Notes under the pieces: generated by a model
The model's input: only the letters and a program-made list of their open reading frames with translations
Databases searched by the model: none
What the model was told of the DNA's origin: nothing
Position numbers and translations under genes: made by a program
Part shown: in pieces, positions 25,204-33,956 of the stretch
Numbering within the stretch: position 1 is the stretch's first letter
Layout: the number at the start of each line of letters is the position of its first letter
Assembly: GCF_003148825.1 (NCBI RefSeq)
Contig: NZ_QGGZ01000008.1
Coordinates: forward strand, 124,001-188,000
Reading direction: 5' to 3'
Length of the DNA stretch: 64,000 nt
Origin: Streptomyces sp. CG 926
GTDB taxonomy: Bacteria; Actinomycetota; Actinomycetes; Streptomycetales; Streptomycetaceae

Positions 25204-25914
25204 ATGCCTGAAGCGAGCACCGAGAACACCTCAACCCGCCGCCGCAAGGGATTCTTCGGCCTGACCCGCCGATCAGCAGCAAGCTGGAGCGAACGAGCCT
25301 CTAACGAGGCTTCGTCCGCGCTTGCCCCCGCCTCAGGGGTGGCGGAGGAGAAGGCCGAGCGCCAGGGGGCGCCCGAGCCGGAGGAGGGGGTAGCGGAGAC
25401 CAGTTGTCCGCCCGCAGCCGACTCCGTCGCCCCGAGCACTCAGCCGCCGGCCGATGTCCCGCCGCCCGTCGAGCAGCCCTCCTGGCGGGATCTCGACGCG
25501 CCCGCCCTGCCCGCGCTGATGAACCGCAAGCGCACCGTGGAGAAGCGCGACCATGAGAAGACCATTCGCTTCACCCGGACCGCTGTGAGCGTGATCAGCG
25601 CGGCGGCTCACCAGCGCGGTCAGAAGTTCGCCGGATTCGTCGGCGACGCCGCCCTCGCCGTAGCCCTGGGCAAGGCGGGGCTGGTCGGCAGCCCGGAGGA
25701 CGACCCGGTCCGCCCGCTGATCGAGGCCGTCGAGGCGCACACGGTCGCGCTGCACCGCATCGGCGGCAACCTCAACCAGATCACCGCAGCCATCCACCGA
25801 GGAACAGTGCCCGAGCGCGCCGAGGCGGTGCTGGACCGCGTCGAGCAAGCCGCCGAGAACAGCTACCGACTGATCGACCAGCTCCTGACGGAAGGCACCG
25901 CGCATGGTTCCTGA
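25204..25914 (+). CDS. mobC: MobC-like relaxosome accessory protein
   Basis: A 236-residue protein with an unstructured N-terminal 110 residues and a C-terminal ribbon-helix-helix/MobC domain (KTIRFTRTAVSVISAAAHQRGQKFAGFVGDAALAVALG...LIEAVEAHTVALHRIGGNLNQITAAIHRG). The RIGGNLNQI segment is the MobC hallmark. MobC proteins bind oriT and help the relaxase open the strand. Its end overlaps the relaxase start by 11 bases, so the two are translated together. Confidence 0.85.
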   Translation: MPEASTENTSTRRRKGFFGLTRRSAASWSERASNEASSALAPASGVAEEKAERQGAPEPEEGVAETSCPPAADSVAPSTQPPADVPPPVEQPSWRDLDAPALPALMNRKRTVEKRDHEKTIRFTRTAVSVISAAAHQRGQKFAGFVGDAALAVALGKAGLVGSPEDDPVRPLIEAVEAHTVALHRIGGNLNQITAAIHRGTVPERAEAVLDRVEQAAENSYRLIDQLLTEGTAHGS

Positions 25915-27601
25915 CGTCTCCACCGGCTCCGACACCCGCGGACTGATCGTCTACCTCTTCGGCCCCGGCCGCCGCGACGAACACACCGCCCCACGCATCG
26001 TCGCCGCCTGGGACATGGCCGGCGCCCCCGACCCCGGCCGCGACCCCGAGGCCACCTACACCCGGCTTGCCAAGCGCCTCGACCACCACGTCGACCTGCG
26101 CACCTGCGAGCTGGGCGGCAAGAAACCATCCCAGCATGTCTGGCACTGCCCGGTCCGCACCGCGTCCGGCGACCGCTACCTCACCGACACCGAGTGGGCC
26201 AAAGTCGCCCGCCGCATCGTGCACGCCACCGGCATCGCCCCGGAAGGCGACGACAAGGCATGCCGGTGGATCGCGGTGCGGCACGCCGACGACCACATCC
26301 ACCTCATGGCCACCACTGTCCGCGCCGACGGGCGCCGCCCGCGCACCCACCGCGACGGACAGCGAGCCCAAGCCGAGTGCCGCAAGATTGAGACCGAGTT
26401 CGGCCTGCGCCGCCTGAAGTCCGGCGACCTCACCGCGCCCCGCACCCCCACCGGCGCCGAACGCGCCAAGGCGGAACGCCAGGGCCAGACGGTCACGGCA
26501 CGGCACTGGCTGCGCGAGCAGGCGTACGCGGTCGCCGCCGCCATACACAACGAAGCCGACTACTTCACCGTGTTGCAGTCCCTCGGCGTCAAGGTCAAGA
26601 CCCGCCTCGGCCCAGAGACCGGCGACGTGATCGGCTACAGCCTCGCCGCACCCGGCGACACCAACGCGGCCGGCGAACCCGTCTGGTACGGCGGCTCGAA
26701 ACTCGCCCCCGACCTCTCCATCAACCGCCTACGCGAACGCCTCCCCGACCAGGAGATGGCCGACCGCCCCCGGTACGTGGCGGACCCCGCCGAACCATGG
26801 CGCCACACCACCACCGCCATACACGCGGCACGCACCGTCCTCGACTCCGGTGACGATGCCGCCGCCCAGGGCCACCTGGCCGCCTTCGGCGACGCCCTGT
26901 ACAACATCGCCAGCGCCACGACCGGCCCTCACCGGGCCGAACTGCGGGCGGCAGCCATGGCGTTCAACCGTGCTCGCCGCTCCGCCACCCGCGCCGACCA
27001 CCAAGCCGCCACCGTCCTGCGCAAGGCCGCCAGGGAACTCGCCTACGCCTCCAGCGAGCCGGGCGGGCTCGCTATCGCCCTGCTCTTCGCCATCGTGCAT
27101 CTGGCCCGCGCCGCCGCCAAGTGGCACGAACAGCACGGCCACGAACAGCAGGCTGCTGCGGCCGAAGAAGCCTTCCGCCACCTACAGGCGGGCTACCAGC
27201 AGGCCGCCCCACCCGTTCTGGCGGACTTGGCCCGCCGCGCACCACGAGCCGCGACCGCCAGCCGCTACGAGCAGGACCTTCGCGTGGCCCTCCCCGCCCA
27301 CGCCGACCGGATCCTCGCCGACCCCGCTTGGACCGCCCTGACCACAACCCTCGCCCAAGCCGAGACCGCCGGCCGCAACCCCCGACGCCTCCTGGCCGAG
27401 GTGGGCACCCAGCGGGAACTCAACAGCGCCGAGCACCCCGCCGAGGTCCTCAACTGGCGCATTACCGCTCAGCCGAACCGGCGGACGCAAGCGGCTCGCA
27501 TGCGAAGCGCCGCCAGCGGAACGTCGTCCATGCCCGGCCCGCCACACCCTCCAGTCACACCAGTGGCCACGAGGCCCGAAGAGCGCAGTCGACACCGCTG
27601 A
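25904..27601 (+). CDS. mobA: Relaxase / mobilization nuclease
   Basis: The 565-residue protein carries the relaxase signature WIAVRHADDHIHLMATTVRADG: a HxDxxHxH-like metal-binding motif (motif III). Upstream lie the N-terminal fold (LIVYLFGPGRRDEHTAPRIVAAWD, LAKRLDHHV, KKPSQHVWHCPVRTASGDRYLTDTEW). The C-terminal half is helical and Ala/His-rich, with no identifiable domain. A catalytic tyrosine cannot be assigned with certainty; Y39-like candidates are absent near the N-terminus, and Y69 in EATYTRL is possible. It should nick oriT and lead the strand during mobilization. It is followed by a terminator hairpin. Confidence 0.88.
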   Translation: MVPDVSTGSDTRGLIVYLFGPGRRDEHTAPRIVAAWDMAGAPDPGRDPEATYTRLAKRLDHHVDLRTCELGGKKPSQHVWHCPVRTASGDRYLTDTEWAKVARRIVHATGIAPEGDDKACRWIAVRHADDHIHLMATTVRADGRRPRTHRDGQRAQAECRKIETEFGLRRLKSGDLTAPRTPTGAERAKAERQGQTVTARHWLREQAYAVAAAIHNEADYFTVLQSLGVKVKTRLGPETGDVIGYSLAAPGDTNAAGEPVWYGGSKLAPDLSINRLRERLPDQEMADRPRYVADPAEPWRHTTTAIHAARTVLDSGDDAAAQGHLAAFGDALYNIASATTGPHRAELRAAAMAFNRARRSATRADHQAATVLRKAARELAYASSEPGGLAIALLFAIVHLARAAAKWHEQHGHEQQAAAAEEAFRHLQAGYQQAAPPVLADLARRAPRAATASRYEQDLRVALPAHADRILADPAWTALTTTLAQAETAGRNPRRLLAEVGTQRELNSAEHPAEVLNWRITAQPNRRTQAARMRSAASGTSSMPGPPHPPVTPVATRPEERSRHR

Positions 27602-27613
27602 CGCCACGGCCCA

Positions 27614-27644
27614 ATGTCCGCGCCACGCGTCGTGGCGGGGACAT
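27614..27644 (+). terminator. Terminator of the mobC-relaxase operon
   Basis: ATGTCCGCGCCACG pairs with CGTGGCGGGGACAT (13 of 14 bp) around CGT, 13 bases past the relaxase stop. Confidence 0.75.
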
Positions 27645-27730
27645 CGGGGCGATTTAACGGCCGGCTGCGTGCCAGCCACAAAACTGCTCACGCTGATTCC
27701 CCACGCGCTCCGGTGGACAGGTGTGTCGCT

Positions 27731-27764
27731 CCGGTCGGCCTCGCACTCAGGGGAGGCCGACCGG
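27731..27764 (-). terminator. Terminator of the HEAT-like gene
   Basis: CCGGTCGGCCT (27731) pairs perfectly with AGGCCGACCGG (27754), an 11-bp stem a few bases beyond the stop codon of the minus-strand gene that ends at 27776. Confidence 0.75.
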
Positions 27765-27775
27765 TGGACCACACC

Positions 27776-29191
27776 TCAGGAGCAGTTCCACTCCTCGCTG
27801 GGCAGCGCGTGCCACAGGTCGAGCCAGTCGTGGAGCAGGAAGAGGGGGCGGGTCAGGACGACGTCGCTGGCCCGCTGGGAGCGGATCGCCAGGCCGAGGT
27901 CGGCGAAGACCGGATCGCCGGCGACGCTGTACACCAGGCTGCCGGACCGTGTGGTGCGGTGGACGAGCCAGTCCTCCACGTGGGAAGGTGCGCAGCCGGT
28001 CAGCGGGGCCGCTTCCAGTCTCACCTGGGGGCCGGTGAGGGCGTCTGCTGCGACGCACCCCAGGCGGCCGTTGTGGAAGAGGGCCCTGATCCCGATCTCA
28101 GTGAAGTCGGCGTAGTTGAGCCGCTGGTCTTCGCCGTGGTGGGAGTAGGACGAGACGGCCGGTGCTTCGCCGAGGAGGCGGGTGATCTCATCCAAGGTCA
28201 TTCCGAAGTGCAGGGGGCCGACTCCTACGTACGGCGTGAACGTCCACTCGGCGCGCTCCTCCTCCCGGGCGATCCGCCGCGGGCCGCGGTACCCCGCCTC
28301 GCTTCCAGCGGCGGCCACGGGCGGCTCGGGTGCTGGCTCGTGCGGGGCGGCCGGTATGGGCGCGGTCCGGTCCTCACGCCGGCGGCCGAGTCGTTCCGGA
28401 GCCGCGGTGTCCTCGGGTTGCTCTTCCAGCCAGCGGATCGCCTGCTCCTGCTCATGTCCGCCGAACGGGTCCTCCGCCAACTCGCCTGCCCGGTCTAGGG
28501 CCGCGCGGCGCTCCTCCTCCGCAGTGACGAGACCGGTGACGTCCTCACCCCAGGCAGCCAGCCGTTCCCGGCCGATCCACCGGTAGTACGAGTCCGCGCT
28601 CACGGCCAGGACCTCGCGAACGGCGGGCGCGTACCGGGGTACGGACGAGGCGAGGGCGGGGTCGGCCAGGAGCAGGGCGGTGGCCGCGAGCGCGGCCTCC
28701 CTCACCAGTGGATCGTCGGCGTCGCAGAAATCCGCGATGTGGTCGTGGAGTATCGGCCTTGCCGCACGAGCGGCAGCCAGATCCTGCGCCGTGCCGGCGC
28801 CGTCCTCGACGTCCAGGCGGGCGATGTCGGCGAACGAAGCCAGCCAGTTCAGTACTTCGGCGCGAAGCGACCGCCGACCGGCCCTGCGCTCCCACCGGTC
28901 TTCGGCGAGGGTGCGCGGATCGTCGAGAAGACAGGCGAGGACCGAGGCCGCCGGAGCGGTCGCCGGAAACACCTGCTCCTGATGGAGGAGCAGCCGATAC
29001 AGATCCCCCACCGCCCGCACCCGGCGGGCCGGGTCTGTGGCGAGCACGGCGCCGAGGATGTCCGGTGTGTCAGGCACACCGTGTCGGCCCGTACAGACGT
29101 GCGGCAGCTCCTCCCAAGCGGTGCCGGCGAGCTCTGCCTGTGCTCTGGTTGGCAGGGAGCCGGCAGGAGTACCAGGAAGGTCTGGGGTCAT
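27776..29191 (-). CDS. HEAT-repeat-like protein with C-terminal domain of unknown function
   Basis: I do not recognise this protein as a named family. From ATG 29191 it has 471 residues. The N-terminal 260 are helical and repeat-like (PDILGAVLATDPARRVRAVGDLYRLLLHQEQ, VREAALAATALLLADPALASSVPRYAPAVREVLAVS), as in HEAT scaffolds. After an acidic/Pro-rich linker the C-terminal 150 residues are a separate domain (WTFTPYVGVGPLHFGMTLDEITRLLGEAPAVSSY...ALFHNGRLGCVAADALTGPQVRLEAAPLTGCAPSHVEDWL) of a type often seen in Streptomyces next to toxin-immunity genes. That link is only an impression. The start is uncertain, since GTG 29203 is in frame and neither has a good ribosome binding site. Confidence 0.65.
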   Translation of the reverse strand: MTPDLPGTPAGSLPTRAQAELAGTAWEELPHVCTGRHGVPDTPDILGAVLATDPARRVRAVGDLYRLLLHQEQVFPATAPAASVLACLLDDPRTLAEDRWERRAGRRSLRAEVLNWLASFADIARLDVEDGAGTAQDLAAARAARPILHDHIADFCDADDPLVREAALAATALLLADPALASSVPRYAPAVREVLAVSADSYYRWIGRERLAAWGEDVTGLVTAEEERRAALDRAGELAEDPFGGHEQEQAIRWLEEQPEDTAAPERLGRRREDRTAPIPAAPHEPAPEPPVAAAGSEAGYRGPRRIAREEERAEWTFTPYVGVGPLHFGMTLDEITRLLGEAPAVSSYSHHGEDQRLNYADFTEIGIRALFHNGRLGCVAADALTGPQVRLEAAPLTGCAPSHVEDWLVHRTTRSGSLVYSVAGDPVFADLGLAIRSQRASDVVLTRPLFLLHDWLDLWHALPSEEWNCS

Positions 29192-29287
29192 CTCGTTGAT
29201 CACGACCGCAGTGTTCCAGCAGACTCCGACATCAGCGCCGCCGATACGCGCTACAGACCGCAGACGGCTCACGCTCAAGCAACACTC

Positions 29288-29322
29288 TGATGCCCTCGCT
29301 GTTCGTGGCAGCGAGGGCATCA
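29288..29322 (-). terminator. Terminator of the four-gene cargo operon
   Basis: TGATGCCCTCGCTG (29288) pairs perfectly with CAGCGAGGGCATCA (29309) around TTCGTGG, a 14-bp stem five bases past the HAD gene stop. It separates the operon 32342-29327 from the HEAT-like gene. Confidence 0.88.
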
Positions 29323-29326
29323 GTGG

Positions 29327-29869
29327 TCAGGCGGCGCGGGCTGTGGGTAACTGCGCGACCCACCTCGTGACCTCGGTCAGGTGCTCGAGCTGTAGACCGA
29401 GGTGCGGGTCGGGCTGAATGAGGAGGGTCGCTGTTCCCTTCGCAGTGCGCTCCGCCGCCCATTCATGGTCGAGGCCGGTGAAGTCGTCGTCGATCCAGAC
29501 GGCGGCGTCGCCCAGCCAGGCGTCGACGTGGTCACGCTTCCACAGGTAGCCGTTGGGGTGGCTGCTGGTGATCTGCGGACGCGGGAGATCGACGTACGGC
29601 AGGGTCGGAAGGCCGAGGAGCGGGCCGATGAGGGTGGTGGCGTCCTGCCGCCAGCTGGTGCACCAGACGGGGGTGATCAGGCCGGTTCGGATCACGTCCA
29701 TGAGCAGACTGCCGTGGTCGGGGTGGAGCCAGACGGTGACCGGGTTGTCAGCGCTGCGGCCGGTGGGGACGACGTCGTGGTGGGCGTGGGTGGCCGGGGT
29801 CGAGCCGTGCTCGTCCGGGAAGGGTATGAGGACGCCGTCGATGTCGAGGAGCAGGTAGGGCGGGCGCAT
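29327..29869 (-). CDS. HAD-superfamily protein (Swiss-army-knife RNA-repair type)
   Basis: A 180-residue HAD hydrolase: LLLDIDGVLIPFPDE has the nucleophilic Asp and the second Asp of motif I, CTSW in VWCTSWRQDATTLIGP is motif II-like, and WIDDDFTGLDHEW is motif IV with the metal-binding acidic residues. The layout fits the HAD domain named for the Swiss-army-knife RNA repair proteins, often a stand-alone 2',3'-phosphate or nucleotide phosphatase. Substrate unknown. GGAGG precedes ATG 29869. It is the last gene of the operon and is 34 bases from the methyltransferase. Confidence 0.8.
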   Translation of the reverse strand: MRPPYLLLDIDGVLIPFPDEHGSTPATHAHHDVVPTGRSADNPVTVWLHPDHGSLLMDVIRTGLITPVWCTSWRQDATTLIGPLLGLPTLPYVDLPRPQITSSHPNGYLWKRDHVDAWLGDAAVWIDDDFTGLDHEWAAERTAKGTATLLIQPDPHLGLQLEHLTEVTRWVAQLPTARAA

Positions 29870-29903
29870 CGGTTCCTCCGGGGGAAGCCGGGCGGGTGGC
29901 TGG

Positions 29904-30596
29904 TCACAGCTTGCGGGCGCGGATCAGCAGGGTGGTGGGCCAGTGGCCCATGCGAGGGTCGTGGAACTCCTGGGCTGAGGTGAGCCAGAAACCCGCCTGG
30001 CTCAGGTGCTTCTCCCAGCGGTCCGTGGAGAACTCCCATCGGGCGATGGGGAGCCGGGAGCAGTCGGGCAGGGTGACGAAGTCGCGGCGGGGCCGGTCGT
30101 CGCCGGCGGGGCTTCGACCGCCGCGCTGCGGGTGGGGGACAGAGAAGGCGAGCACCCGGCCGGGCGTGAGGCGCTGGGCGATGGCCGGGAGCAGGAGCTC
30201 GGGGGCGACGAGGCCGACGGCGCCGAAGACGGAGTAGATCGCGTCGAACTGCTCGTCGGAGGCGTGCAGGTAGTGCAGGGCGTGGCCGACGAAGAAGGTG
30301 AGGTTATTCAGCCGTCCGTAGTGGGAGCGGGCGCGGCGGACCTGGAGGCCGACCAGGTCGACGCCGGTGACACGGGCGCTATGGCGGGTGGCGAGGTGGG
30401 CGGCGTTGTGGCCGGGGCCGCAGCCGAGTTCCAGGAGCCGCTTGCCGCGCAGGTCCGGGCCGAGGATATCGGCGCCGGGACCTTGGCCGGGTCTCGTCGT
30501 CCACTCCATCCGGGCGGGCACGGAAAGGGGTTCGGCGAGTCCGGCGGCGGTGCGCTGAGCGGCGTGGGCGTGCCAGGGGGATGCCTGGGCGAGCAC
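29904..30596 (-). CDS. SAM-dependent methyltransferase, class I
   Basis: The 230-residue product has the Rossmann motif I LLELGCGPGHNAAHLA, motif II VTGVDLVGLQVRRAR, then DEQFDAIYSVFGAVGLV and a C-terminal AFSVPHPQRGG segment with GFWLTSAQEF. Substrate unknown; the general form is that of small-molecule or nucleotide methyltransferases. GTG 30596 begins one base after the kinase-like gene's TGA, with GGAG inside the end of that gene, so the two are translationally linked. Confidence 0.85.
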   Translation of the reverse strand: MLAQASPWHAHAAQRTAAGLAEPLSVPARMEWTTRPGQGPGADILGPDLRGKRLLELGCGPGHNAAHLATRHSARVTGVDLVGLQVRRARSHYGRLNNLTFFVGHALHYLHASDEQFDAIYSVFGAVGLVAPELLLPAIAQRLTPGRVLAFSVPHPQRGGRSPAGDDRPRRDFVTLPDCSRLPIARWEFSTDRWEKHLSQAGFWLTSAQEFHDPRMGHWPTTLLIRARKL

Positions 30597-30597
30597 G

Positions 30598-31518
30598 TCA
30601 GATCTCCAGGAGGTGGAGGACGTCGGTGAGGTGGCGGCGGACGGCCTTGATGTAGGCGGGGTCGGTGGCCGGGTCGTTGATCCAGCGGATGGACTGTTCC
30701 ATGAACCACTCGACGGCCCACATGCGGTGCCAGCCCAGGGCCCAGTTCTCGGCGGTGAGCCCGCCGCGCGGGGCGAGGGCGTCGGGGGTGCCGCCGGCGG
30801 TGACGTACTGCTCCAGGAAGACGCGCAGGCGTACAGGGTGCGGCGGATCGATGGTGCCGTGCCAGCTGGCGAGGTCGAGCAGGCCGGGGCCGGTGAAGGC
30901 GCGTGCGAAGTCGAGCAGCCGCCACCCGCGCCCGCCGATGTGGAGGCTGGTGGGATGGAACTCGGAGTGCACCCAGCCGAATGGTTCCAGCGTCGCTCCG
31001 GCCGAGCGGGCCTCGGCGGCCTGGGCGGCCTGGGCGATACGGTCGAGCGCGTCCTCGACATCGTCGGCGTCCTGCCACCGATCGGCCTTGCGCAGCCGTT
31101 CGAGACGCTCAAGCGCCCTGGCCGGCAGCGTCCGCAGCCGCTCCTGGTCGAGGACGGGCAAAGGCGGAGCCGTACGGGTGCCGTGCAGGACCACGGCCGC
31201 GGCGACGCCGTCGAGGTCGTCGGCCTCGCGGGCGGACGGTCCGAGGTCTTCCATGAGCATGCCGAGCCAGCCGTCCAGGACGGCGGAGGCGTGGACCTGG
31301 GGGACGGGGACGCCGAAGGTGTGGGCCAGGCGGAGGGCCTGGTCCTCGCTGTCGAAGGGCTTCTTGGCGTACTTGAAGATAGCGGTGGCACCGTCGGGGA
31401 AGGTCACGCGCTCGACGCCGGACATGGACCACACGCGTACCTCCTCCCGTACGGCGGTGGTCTGGCCGGTCGCGGTGAGCAGGTTGTCGAGGAGTTCGGC
31501 GCTGGGGTTCGTGGTCAC
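30598..31518 (-). CDS. APH/choline-kinase-like phosphotransferase with altered catalytic loop
   Basis: A 306-residue protein with the aminoglycoside phosphotransferase fold: a nucleotide-binding lobe (ERVTFPDGATAIFKYAKKPF, with the ATP-binding Lys), hinge-like MLMEDLGPS, and the catalytic loop WVHSEFHPTSLHIGGRGWRLLDFARAFTGPGLLDLA. The usual HGDxxxxN is HSEFHPTS here, so the catalytic Asp is Glu and the Asn is Ser; the DFG-like Asp is kept in LLDFA. Activity may be weak or lost, or the protein may bind a ligand. It is not evidence of antibiotic resistance. GTG 31518 has GGAG at good distance. It is the second gene of the operon. Confidence 0.78.
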   Translation of the reverse strand: MTTNPSAELLDNLLTATGQTTAVREEVRVWSMSGVERVTFPDGATAIFKYAKKPFDSEDQALRLAHTFGVPVPQVHASAVLDGWLGMLMEDLGPSAREADDLDGVAAAVVLHGTRTAPPLPVLDQERLRTLPARALERLERLRKADRWQDADDVEDALDRIAQAAQAAEARSAGATLEPFGWVHSEFHPTSLHIGGRGWRLLDFARAFTGPGLLDLASWHGTIDPPHPVRLRVFLEQYVTAGGTPDALAPRGGLTAENWALGWHRMWAVEWFMEQSIRWINDPATDPAYIKAVRRHLTDVLHLLEI

Positions 31519-31592
31519 GTGGGACTCCGGGGGAGGGTGTCGTCCGGGGCGGGCGAGGGATGCCAGCCCGCCCCGGAGCCTGATCGGATGGG

Positions 31593-32342
31593 TTACGCGG
31601 CGGGGCTCACGCGGTGGGCGTAGACCTGCTCGATCCAGCCCGCCTTGAACGCGGCGAGGTCGTCACGGAAGTTCGCCATCGAGGCACCGTAGGGCGCGAC
31701 CACGCCGCCGGACTGGTCCGGCACGGACTGGCAGCCGTGCACGAGCCGGCCGCCGAGGGCGGCGTGGGCCTTGATGGACTCGATCCGGCGATGCTCGTTG
31801 AACCAGCCGCCGTGGTAGACCTCGTCGAGCATCCCGCCCGTCTCGTCGTCCAGGTCGAAGACGACGGAGGTGGCGGCGGGGAAGAACCAGCACGGGCCGA
31901 CGTTGGAGATGTGCCCGTCGAGTTCGACCTTGTTGAGCGCTATGAGCGTGGCGGCCTCGCGGAGCATCCGCAGGTGGTCGGCGGTGATCTGCGGCTGGCC
32001 GAGGCCGGCCAGGTGCTCATCGCGGAAAAGGTAGGCGTACACATCGAACGCGGTGGCCAGGACGCGGGCCGCGTCGGAGGTGGACTCGCTGTGCTGCTTG
32101 ATGAAGTCGAGCGCGAGCTGCTCGACCGCGCTCTCGGTAGTCTCGTCCACGTCCAGGAGCTGGGACTTGACCAGCTCCCAGTCGGCGACGAGCCAGGTGT
32201 TCGACTCGAAGCGGAAGAAGTACTCGGCCAGGTCGATGGTGATGCGCCGGCCGTCGACCTGGATGCCGGGCAGGCGGCTCCAGCGCGGGTCGAACGCCTC
32301 GGGCAGCTCGACCGTGATGGCCGTGGTGTCGATGGTGGTCAC
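31593..32342 (-). CDS. Unknown protein, first gene of the cargo operon
   Basis: I do not recognise this 249-residue protein. It is soluble and mixed alpha/beta, without signal peptide or membrane helix. Segments that may help recognition are LPGIQVDGRRITIDLAEYFFRFESNTWLVADWELVKSQLLDVDET, RVLATAFDVYAYLFRDEHL, ALNKVELDGHISNVGPCWFFPAATSVVFDLDDETGGMLDEVYHGGWFNE and ANFRDDLAAFKAGWIEQVY. GTG 32342 has GGAG at five bases, better than the further upstream codons. It leads the operon of kinase-like, methyltransferase and HAD genes and is divergent from the HTH/TPR regulator. Confidence 0.7.
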   Translation of the reverse strand: MTTIDTTAITVELPEAFDPRWSRLPGIQVDGRRITIDLAEYFFRFESNTWLVADWELVKSQLLDVDETTESAVEQLALDFIKQHSESTSDAARVLATAFDVYAYLFRDEHLAGLGQPQITADHLRMLREAATLIALNKVELDGHISNVGPCWFFPAATSVVFDLDDETGGMLDEVYHGGWFNEHRRIESIKAHAALGGRLVHGCQSVPDQSGGVVAPYGASMANFRDDLAAFKAGWIEQVYAHRVSPAA

Positions 32343-32565
32343 CGTGTCTCCGTCTCTGATCGGCCAGGTTCGAGCACAGGAATGCCCGAGCCTGGTGTGG
32401 GCGTACGGAACTTCGGGGTGCCGCCCGGACCAAGGAGGAGCCTGGATCACGGTCACACCGTTCCGGGCGGCTGCTGATAAGTGAACCGGCGGTCACGCTC
32501 AGTGGGTACGGTGGAAGGCAGTTGAAGCGGTATACGCGGTTTACAGCTCCGGAGTGGAGGCGATC

Positions 32566-33922
32566 GTGGCGGCGCCGAGGGAACCCAACTCCCGTATGCG
32601 CGACGTCATCGCGGCGGTCGACTGCACCTACGAGGCCCTCGCCAGAGACGTGCGGCGCATCGCCGCCGAGAACGGCGAGATCCTCCAGACCAACAAGTCG
32701 GCCATCTCCCACTGGGTGAACGGCATCCGTGCCCCGTCGGGCCGAGTAGGCCAGTACCTCGCCGAAGCGCTGTCCCGTCGAGCGGGGCGCACGATCACCG
32801 AGACCGAGATCGGCCTCCAGGCTAGCGATGACGAAGCGCCGGCGGAATCCGACCCCGTCCTCGCGGCTACCGACCTGGGCCGGGCTGACGTCGAGCGCCG
32901 CCGCTTCCTCGCCATCGCGGCCTTCACCACGGCCGGCGTTGCCATGCCGCTCGGCTACGACCACGAAGCCACTGCCCGCATGCTCCGCGCCCGCACCAGC
33001 ACGTCCCTGGTCGGGGCGGAGGACGTGGACGTCGTACGGCAGATCACGGCGGCCTACAGCGCCGCCGACGAGCGCCTCGGCGGCGGGCACGGCCTGACCA
33101 CCGTCACCGCGTACCTCGCCGACACAGCCGCCCCCATACTGCGCGGACGCTTCCCCAGCGAAGCCTTACGCCGGGCCGCCTTCGGTGCCGTCGCCGAACT
33201 CGCCTACCTCGCAGGATGGAAGCACCACGACCTCGGCCAAGAAGGCGCCGCCCAGCGCTACTACCAGGTCGGCTACAAGCTCGCCTGCGAAGCCGACCCC
33301 CACGGCCACGCCGCGTGGATGATGCGCGCCCTCGCCCACCAGGCCCTGAGCCTCAAACAGCCCCACCACTGTGTCGACCTCGTCGAAGGCGCCCTCCGCA
33401 CAGGTCTCGGCCACGTCGACGGCCAGACCGAGGCACTCCTCCACATCACCCACGCCCGCGCCTACGCCGCCACAGACGAGTACTCGTCGGCCGCCTGGGG
33501 CGCTCCTGGCCGCCGAGGACGCCCTCCTACGGGACGACGGTCCCCAGCCCAACTACTCCCGTGTGAGCGGCCCGGCCGCCGGCACCGTGGCCAGCCACAC
33601 CGCCCGCACCCTGACCGACCTCGCCGACCACATCGGCACCGAACAGCAGCACCGGGACGCCCTCACCTGCTGGGACCCCGCAAAGTACAAGCGCGTCCAC
33701 GCCCTCACCCACGCCGACCTCGGCGACAGCCTTGCCGCCCAGGCCCGCGCCGACGAGGCCGTCGCCGCCTGGACCCAGGCCCTGGTCCTGATGGAGGGCA
33801 TGACCTCCGACCGGACCCGGAAGGCGATCACGTCGATCCGCTCCACCCTCGCGGTCTACCAGCGCCGTCGCGTTCCCGGTGCCGCCGATCTCGCCCGCCG
33901 CGCCCGCGAAGCGCTCGCCTAA
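32566..33922 (+). pseudogene. HTH regulator with TPR-like repeats, frameshifted
   Basis: The reading frame from GTG 32566 (GGAGG five bases before) encodes a helix-turn-helix region (MRDVIAAVDCTYEALARDVRRIAAENGEILQTNKSAISHWVNGIRAPSGR) and then TPR-like helices (RRRFLAIAAFTTAG..., AAFGAVAELAYLAGWKHHDLGQEGAAQRYYQVGYKLA). At TDEYSSAAW the frame breaks. The continuing sequence (ALLAAEDALLRDDG...HADLGDSLAAQARADEAVAAWTQALVLMEGM) is in the +1 frame to 33922. One extra G in the GGGG run at 33497-33500 explains it: removing a G restores one frame of 451 codons. It may be a true pseudogene, a slippery site or a sequencing error. Such regulators often control the adjoining operon. Confidence 0.8.
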
Positions 33923-33956
33923 CATGCCCCACAACCCGTCCGACGAAGGGATCAAC

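Noticed and set aside
24915..25211. 98-codon plus-strand frame across the gap before mobC
   Set aside because: It starts inside the DUF3631 gene in another frame, has no ribosome binding site and covers the repeat-rich candidate oriT.
29904..31391. A 495-codon fused methyltransferase frame
   Set aside because: The N-terminal two-thirds is the wrong frame of the APH-like gene; the methyltransferase starts at GTG 30596.
30598..31518. Aminoglycoside resistance gene
   Set aside because: Only the fold matches; catalytic HGD and Asn are changed and the context is an operon of unrelated enzymes.
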